A stretch of DNA of 9,939 nucleotides from the NCBI GenBank assembly GCA_964442185.1, contig CAYTWT010000341.1, positions 1 to 9,939 on the forward strand, read 5' to 3'. Below are positions 6,674-9,939 of the stretch, piece after piece. This stretch comes from CADEEV01 sp964442185. Its GTDB lineage: Bacteria > Acidobacteriota > Vicinamibacteria > Fen-336. Made by a program: the position numbers and the translations under genes. Under the pieces are notes generated by a model that saw only the letters and a list, made by a program, of their open reading frames with translations, made no database searches and was not told where the DNA came from. How positions within the stretch are numbered: the stretch's first letter is position 1; every line of letters starts with the position of its first letter.

Positions 6674-6679
6674 ATTCTA
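6674..6679 (-). promoter_or_regulatory. Putative -10 box of the MFS-acyltransferase-permease operon
   Basis: On the minus strand TAGAAT ends 8 bases before ATG 6665. No convincing -35 box is visible at 16-18 bases. The position implies a transcription start at or beside the ATG, hence a leaderless message, in line with the absence of a Shine-Dalgarno sequence. Confidence 0.35.
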
Positions 6680-6729
6680 CGCGCCTTGGCTCGGGCAGAG
6701 GCACGATCGTGCTGGGCGCTTTTGCAGTG

Positions 6730-6735
6730 TATACT
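6730..6735 (+). promoter_or_regulatory. Putative -10 box of the solute-binding protein gene
   Basis: TATACT matches five of six positions of the sigma70 -10 consensus and stands out in this GC-rich DNA. It lies 23 bases before ATG 6759. The -35 region is not recognisable, although TG immediately precedes the box. The surrounding AGTGTATACT is a nearly perfect palindrome and could also bind a repressor. Confidence 0.4.
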
Positions 6736-6758
6736 TATGGACCTCGATCCGGATACCG

Positions 6759-7580
6759 ATGCTCCACGCGCTGCGTGCGCTTGCTGTGCTGCTGGCTGTG
6801 CCGCCGTTCGGCCCGGGGCCGGGCTCCGCGCCTGAGACCAGGCTCGTCCGCGTCGGCGTCGACACGCGCGGCGAGCCGTGGGCCTACCTCCCCGGCGTCG
6901 ACGACATGAAGGAAGCCTCTAGCCAGCCTCAACACCTGACACCGGCGCAGATCGGACGCCTCGAGGGTTTGGATGTCGACATCACAAGGGCCCTGGACGA
7001 GCGCATGCGCGAACGGCTCGTGATCGTCCCCACGCGCGGGGAAGAGATCGAGCAGCAGCTCCTGGGCGGCAAGATCGACCTGATCCTCAACGGTTGGACG
7101 CCCAGCGCAAAGACGCTTCCTGGCATCCGCGCCTCGGACCCTTACTACACCTGGGGCCTGCTGATCGCGACTCGGTCGGCGGACAAGTCAGTCCAATCGA
7201 TGGCCGACCTAGACGGCCGACGCCTCGGCCACATCGCCGATCCCGCTGTGCTCCCCTCCCTCGAGGCCATGGTTCTGAGTCTGGGCGCGAGGCTCGTCGA
7301 GGTCGACCGCGGCGGGGACAAGCTCTTCGAGCGCCTGGGACAAGGCGAGCTCGACGCCGTCGTCTTCGATTCGCTGTTCGTGCGCTGGCGGGTCGCCCGC
7401 GACCCGGCCTTTCGCGCGATTGGGGAACCGCTCAACCGTCTCGGCTGTCACGTGGGCGTTCGTGAGACCGACCGCGAACTCTTCTTGAGCCTCCAGGCCG
7501 CGGTGCGCTCTTTCGTCGCCTCTCCCGACGCCCCGGCCATGCTGCGCAAGTGGGAGAGCCCGCTACGACGTAACCGCTGA
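6759..7580 (+). CDS. Orphan extracellular solute-binding protein, family 3 (SBP_bac_3)
   Basis: The 273-residue product begins with a hydrophobic 24-residue signal-like segment ('LHALRALAVLLAV' then 'GPGSAPE'), so it should be exported to the periplasm. The mature part follows the two-lobe family 3 pattern: 'VRVGVDTRGEPWAY' (30-43), 'GLDVDITRALDE' (70-81), 'QLLGGKIDLILNGWTPS' (100-116), 'ASDPYY' (125-130), 'SMADLDGRRLGHI' (147-159) and 'GELDAVVFDS' (196-205). In amino-acid-binding members an Arg eleven residues before the final aromatic of the 'FSDPYY' segment holds the ligand carboxylate; here that position is Thr119. An extra loop of about 20 residues lies between the first strand and 'GLDVDI'. 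No ABC permease or ATPase gene adjoins, so it is an orphan binding protein, a sensor subunit, or served by a transporter elsewhere. It is divergent from the MFS operon. Confidence 0.82.
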   Translation: MLHALRALAVLLAVPPFGPGPGSAPETRLVRVGVDTRGEPWAYLPGVDDMKEASSQPQHLTPAQIGRLEGLDVDITRALDERMRERLVIVPTRGEEIEQQLLGGKIDLILNGWTPSAKTLPGIRASDPYYTWGLLIATRSADKSVQSMADLDGRRLGHIADPAVLPSLEAMVLSLGARLVEVDRGGDKLFERLGQGELDAVVFDSLFVRWRVARDPAFRAIGEPLNRLGCHVGVRETDRELFLSLQAAVRSFVASPDAPAMLRKWESPLRRNR

Positions 7581-7628
7581 TGGGCACTCGGCCTCGGAGA
7601 CGGGGCTGGCCGCGTACGGCTGCGCGTT

Positions 7629-8327
7629 CTAGGCGGTCGCCGTCCGCGGCATCGTCTTGCGGACCTTCTGTCGTGCCACGCCGAATCGGGCCAAGCGCAG
7701 GTAGATGGTCCGGCGCGTCACGCTCATGAGGCGCGAGACCCGGGCGATGTTCCACTCGTTGCGGTTCAGCAGCAGCAGCAGCTTCTCACGCTCCAGGTCC
7801 GCGGAAGGCGTCCGCTCGAGGTAGTCCTCGAGCGCCTCGCGCGGGGATCGGCCGACGCCATCGCGGTCGTCCGCCACCGCCTTGCCGACGATCCGCGCCA
7901 GCTTCACGAGCCTGGCGACTCCCTGGTCCGCGCAGAACCTCTTGGTGCGGCCGTCGATGTAGACGAGGGCCATCAGCTTGCCGTTCTCGAAGACCGGGAC
8001 CACGGCGAAGCTCGGGGCACCCTCGCCACGGAGGTTCTTCGCGAGGCGACGGTCCGTGGCGCGGTCTTCCACGTAGAACGGCTCGCCCTTCTCCAGCGTC
8101 GCCCTGTGCTTGCTCCACACCGTCTCGAGCGCGTCCAGCACGTCCTGGTCGATGCCCCGCGACGCGAAGAGCGTGACGCGGTCCCCGTCGCGCGAGAACA
8201 CCGCTCCGGAGCGCCCATTCGTCATCGCCATGGCGACCTCCAGCGTCCGCTCCGCCAGGCGCCGGGGATCACTCGAACCCACCACGAGATCGGTGAACGA
8301 ATCGATGAGATCGACCTGAGGCTTCAT
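7629..8327 (-). CDS. GAF-domain transcriptional regulator with C-terminal Fis-type helix-turn-helix
   Basis: The 232-residue protein has two parts. Residues about 20-152 form a GAF-like sensor ('RSGAVFSRDGDRVTLFASRG', 'GEPFYVEDRATDR', 'SFAVVPVFENGKLMALVYID'). Residues 180-217 form a Fis/HTH_8-type DNA-binding helix pair ('NEWNIARVSRLMSVTRRTIY' then 'LRLARFGV'), as at the C-terminus of NtrC-family enhancer-binding proteins. The AAA+ ATPase domain with GAFTGA and Walker motifs that would contact sigma54 is entirely absent, so it probably binds DNA and acts without sigma54, or acts as an antagonist. The ligand of the GAF domain is unknown; no Cys/His cluster suggesting haem or iron-sulfur is visible. 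ATG 8327 is preceded by GGGAG and AAGG. It is divergent from the small-protein gene and from an AT-rich control region, which it may regulate along with its own gene; that is inference. Confidence 0.85.
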   Translation of the reverse strand: MKPQVDLIDSFTDLVVGSSDPRRLAERTLEVAMAMTNGRSGAVFSRDGDRVTLFASRGIDQDVLDALETVWSKHRATLEKGEPFYVEDRATDRRLAKNLRGEGAPSFAVVPVFENGKLMALVYIDGRTKRFCADQGVARLVKLARIVGKAVADDRDGVGRSPREALEDYLERTPSADLEREKLLLLLNRNEWNIARVSRLMSVTRRTIYLRLARFGVARQKVRKTMPRTATA

Positions 8328-8348
8328 GCCTTTTCACTCCCAGGTTGA

Positions 8349-8378
8349 ATCTTACCCATATCGGGGCCGAATGGACAA
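8349..8378 (-). promoter_or_regulatory. Putative proximal promoter of the GAF-HTH gene
   Basis: On the minus strand TTGTCC (8378-8373) and TAAGAT (8354-8349) are separated by 18 bases, giving a short leader before ATG 8327. A second candidate further upstream, TTTACA (8427-8422) and TACACT (8404-8399) with a 17-base spacer, would give a longer leader. Both match sigma70 spacing. Confidence 0.4.
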
Positions 8379-8413
8379 CGATTTTCATATATACGCATAG
8401 TGTACATTTCATG

Positions 8414-8442
8414 TTGCCTTTTGTAAACTAAAAGCGTATACC
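8414..8442 (+). promoter_or_regulatory. Putative promoter of the 52-codon small gene
   Basis: TTGCCT (8414-8419) and TATACC (8437-8442) are separated by exactly 17 bases. The predicted transcription start near 8449 gives a leader of about 35 bases that contains the strong ribosome binding site. The -35 half overlaps the upstream minus-strand promoter candidate, so the two directions may exclude each other. Confidence 0.45.
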
Positions 8443-8483
8443 TCGCTTGGGTCGCCTGACTGGCGAACCCGAGGGAGGAAGCC

Positions 8484-8642
8484 TTGAGCCTTTCAATGAT
8501 TCTCGCCGTGATCCTGGATGCGCTGCGGATCTTTGCCGGCTACGACGGAGGCGTGTCCGTTGCTGGTGCCGAGCTGGCCCCCACGCCCGAGGACGGAGCC
8601 GTTTGGGCGATGGACGGAAACGCACCACCGCCACGAAAATAG
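8484..8642 (+). CDS. Small putative membrane-associated protein of 52 residues, TTG start
   Basis: This reading frame starts at TTG 8484 and stops at TAG 8640-8642. GGGAGGA at 8473-8479 is the best Shine-Dalgarno sequence in the window; its GGAGG core ends 5 bases before TTG, whereas the first ATG (8496) is 17 bases away and thus badly spaced. The product begins with a hydrophobic stretch, 'SLSMILAVILDALRIFAGY' (2-20), which could be a short membrane helix or an uncleaved signal. An acidic, Pro/Gly-rich tail follows ('LAPTPEDGAVWAMDGNAPPP' 31-50). I recognise no family. A promoter-like pair lies upstream and a strong GC hairpin begins 12 bases after the stop, so it looks monocistronic. The alternative is a regulatory RNA of about 240 bases with a fortuitous frame. 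Confidence 0.5.
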   Translation: MSLSMILAVILDALRIFAGYDGGVSVAGAELAPTPEDGAVWAMDGNAPPPRK

Positions 8643-8654
8643 TCTGATTCCCCC

Positions 8655-8689
8655 GGGCCGGGGCGCTTCGAGCCGAGCGGCCCCGGCCC
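8655..8689 (+). terminator. Strong GC hairpin after the small gene
   Basis: GGGCCGGGGC (8655-8664) pairs perfectly with GCCCCGGCCC (8680-8689). Three further pairs (GCT 8665-8667 with AGC 8676-8678) form beyond one bulged G, leaving an 8-base loop. There is no downstream T-run, so it is terminator-like rather than a classical intrinsic terminator. It separates the small gene from the seven-helix protein gene. Confidence 0.55.
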
Positions 8690-8730
8690 AGCCCAGGACC
8701 CAAGAGGCGCTAAGCTAGAGATCCCTCGGC

Positions 8731-9414
8731 ATGGCGCACTTCGGAGCGACGCAATACACGATCCTATGGACCGGGAGCGCGACGCTGCTCGTGACACTCG
8801 TCGGTCTCTTCGTCCGAGGGCGACAACGCGTCTGCCGCTCCTTCACGGTCTACATTGCGGCGGTTCTGTTTCCGCAGTTGCTCTATTTGACTTGGCCGGA
8901 CCGTTTCTACACCGGCGATTTTTGGATGCTGGCCGAAGTCGTTCACTGCATCCTGAAGTTCGTTATCGCTCTGGAGGTGGGCTTCCTCGTGTTGCGGCGC
9001 TTCCCGGGCGCCTCGCGAAGCGGTCGGTGGGTCGGCCTCGTCGTCGTCTGGGCGATCTTTTTCGCAATCTTCGCCCTGCCGGCCGAGAACCCCGATTACT
9101 ACGCCATCGCCGGCAAGCTGCTGCCCAGAATTCTCAACGGCACGGTCTGGCTGTTCGTGGCGCTGGCCGGTGTGATTCTGTGGTACCGGCTCCCGCTGCA
9201 TCCGCTGCACAAGGCGATCGTGCTGGGCTTCGTGCCCTACCTGCTCGTCTTCTCAGTCGCCATGACGGTCCTCGACACCTTCGGATGGCAGCATCGCCTG
9301 CCCACGGCGTATTTCCACACGCTGGCGTATCTAGCGCTCGAGATCTACTGGGCCTGGGCCGCGTGGCGGCCGGATCCGGCTGGCGGGCCGCATGCTACGA
9401 TCCTGGTCGGATGA
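8731..9414 (+). CDS. Uncharacterised seven-helix integral membrane protein
   Basis: The 227-residue protein is almost entirely membrane-embedded, with hydrophobic segments near 9-29, 37-54, 66-88, 99-116, 135-152, 161-181 and 190-212. This gives an outside N-terminus if the basic loops ('RGRQRVCR' 29-36, 'RRFPGASRSGR' 89-99) are cytosolic. No catalytic or transport motif is evident. Polar or charged residues inside helices include Glu69 and His72 ('AEVVHC'), Glu82 ('ALEVGF') and Glu204 ('ALEIYW'), which could matter functionally. The architecture resembles the stand-alone seven-helix sensor modules found in front of histidine kinases, but no kinase is attached. ATG 8731 has no Shine-Dalgarno sequence; TAGAGAT ends 8 bases before it and could serve as a -10 element. 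The stop at 9412-9414 is 4 bases before the next gene's ATG, so the two are probably co-transcribed. Confidence 0.75.
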   Translation: MAHFGATQYTILWTGSATLLVTLVGLFVRGRQRVCRSFTVYIAAVLFPQLLYLTWPDRFYTGDFWMLAEVVHCILKFVIALEVGFLVLRRFPGASRSGRWVGLVVVWAIFFAIFALPAENPDYYAIAGKLLPRILNGTVWLFVALAGVILWYRLPLHPLHKAIVLGFVPYLLVFSVAMTVLDTFGWQHRLPTAYFHTLAYLALEIYWAWAAWRPDPAGGPHATILVG

Positions 9415-9418
9415 CGCG

Positions 9419-9939
9419 ATGTGGTGGCTGATCGGCCTGTCGACACTCGGAACCTTGGTCATCCTGTTCCTGCTGGGCCGCCGCAACGAGCGCGCCGTCG
9501 TCCGCGACTGGGAGCTGCTCCTCACCCCGAAGGGCGAACGCGCCTATCGCAGCCTGGAGCGCCGGGTCCAGGGCGAGCTGGATCTGGTGAGCCTCACCTA
9601 CGACGAGGCCCTGGCGGTTCGCGAGCTGGGGTCGGTGGACGAGGCAATCCAGCTTCTGGACGCGGGCTACCAGGCGATCGAGCATTTCGCTCCGAGTGTC
9701 GTCCGCCTGCTCTCGGCGATGGCCACGTTCTCGCGCATGGTCTCGGCCATGGCGCCGGTCCACCCCATAGCGGCGGGGCGTTTCCGTCTGGCGCAGCTCG
9801 TCAGCCTCGCAGCTCTCGGGCGGCTGCTCCACGAGTTCCTGGTTTCGACCTCCGAGCGCTTCCGGCTGCGGCTCTTCGTCCTGAGCCGCGGCTTCGAGAT
9901 CGCGCTGCGCTACCTGCTGCGTTCGACGCGCCGGATCGT
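9419..9939 (+). CDS. Single-pass membrane-anchored protein of unknown function, 3' truncated by the window
   Basis: From ATG 9419 an uninterrupted frame runs to the right edge, giving 173 residues without a stop. The first 20 residues ('MWWLIGLSTLGTLVILFLLG') are a membrane anchor followed by 'RRNER', placing the rest in the cytosol by the positive-inside rule. The soluble part appears mainly helical: 'DWELLLTPKGERAYRSLERR', 'TYDEALAVRELGSVDEAIQL', a hydrophobic Met-rich segment 'MATFSRMVSAMAPVHP' (101-116), then 'LLHEFLVSTSERFRLRLFVL' (136-155). The 'ALAVRELGSVDEAIQLL' portion recalls a TPR-like helix pair, but a single repeat is not enough to assign it. An ATG at 9411 is in another frame and stops after six codons. 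The gene begins 4 bases after the seven-helix protein's stop, which suggests a functional pair. No family recognised. Confidence 0.72.
   Translation, partial: MWWLIGLSTLGTLVILFLLGRRNERAVVRDWELLLTPKGERAYRSLERRVQGELDLVSLTYDEALAVRELGSVDEAIQLLDAGYQAIEHFAPSVVRLLSAMATFSRMVSAMAPVHPIAAGRFRLAQLVSLAALGRLLHEFLVSTSERFRLRLFVLSRGFEIALRYLLRSTRRI

Noticed and set aside
6737..6835. Short frame from ATG 6737 directly after the TATACT box, upstream of the solute-binding protein start
   Set aside because: It gives a 32-residue Ala/Cys/Pro-rich peptide without RBS, overlapping the signal peptide region of the real gene in another frame.
7581..7628. Gap between the convergent solute-binding protein and GAF-HTH genes, checked for a terminator
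   Set aside because: Only 4-5 bp inverted repeats (for example CGGCC...GGCCG) and no T-run; too weak to call.
9396..9413. TACGAT followed by ATG 9411, a leaderless-like start for the last gene
   Set aside because: The ATG at 9411 reads only six codons before a stop, and the box lies in the coding end of the seven-helix gene; the real frame starts at 9419.

Overview
This window reads as GC-rich chromosomal DNA from a Gram-negative-type bacterium. Coding strands have strongly G/C-biased third positions, and AT-rich bases are almost confined to a few intergenic promoters. I see no IS element, integrase, phage gene, CRISPR array, rRNA or tRNA. The GAF plus Fis-type regulator, the Spinster-like MFS protein and the oxidoreductase remnant resemble proteins I associate with Myxococcota, other former Deltaproteobacteria and Acidobacteriota. 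That placement is an impression from protein style, not a search result.

Left part, plus strand (1-2076): the C-terminal end of a large protein with a discoidin-like domain runs in from the left edge. It is followed by a GNAT-like protein with a degenerate acetyl-CoA motif and an Ala/Pro-rich tail. Next is a compact alpha/beta hydrolase with a complete Ser-Asp-His triad. Directly after the hydrolase stop, in the same frame, lie about 80 codons that look like only the C-terminus of a much larger FAD/NAD(P)-dependent oxidoreductase. I interpret this as a gene remnant. A perfect 13-bp hairpin separates this block from the converging operon.

Centre, minus strand (6665 to 2131): three tightly packed genes form a likely operon in the order Spinster-like MFS transporter, PlsC-type acyltransferase fused to a large C-terminal membrane domain, and APC-superfamily permease with a soluble tail. 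The first two overlap by 29 bases; the second and third are 4 bases apart. Pairing a Spinster-type transporter with an acyltransferase recalls the logic of the E. coli LplT-Aas lysophospholipid uptake and reacylation pair, built from different families. This is the best candidate for an undescribed system here.

Right part (6759-9939): an orphan family-3 solute-binding protein is divergent from the operon. It converges on a GAF-HTH regulator transcribed from the minus strand. The regulator is divergent from a very AT-rich control region that also appears to drive a 52-codon small protein starting with TTG, backed by a strong Shine-Dalgarno sequence and followed by a strong GC hairpin. Finally, a seven-helix membrane protein is followed after 4 bases by a single-pass membrane-anchored protein that runs off the right edge; neither has a function I recognise.
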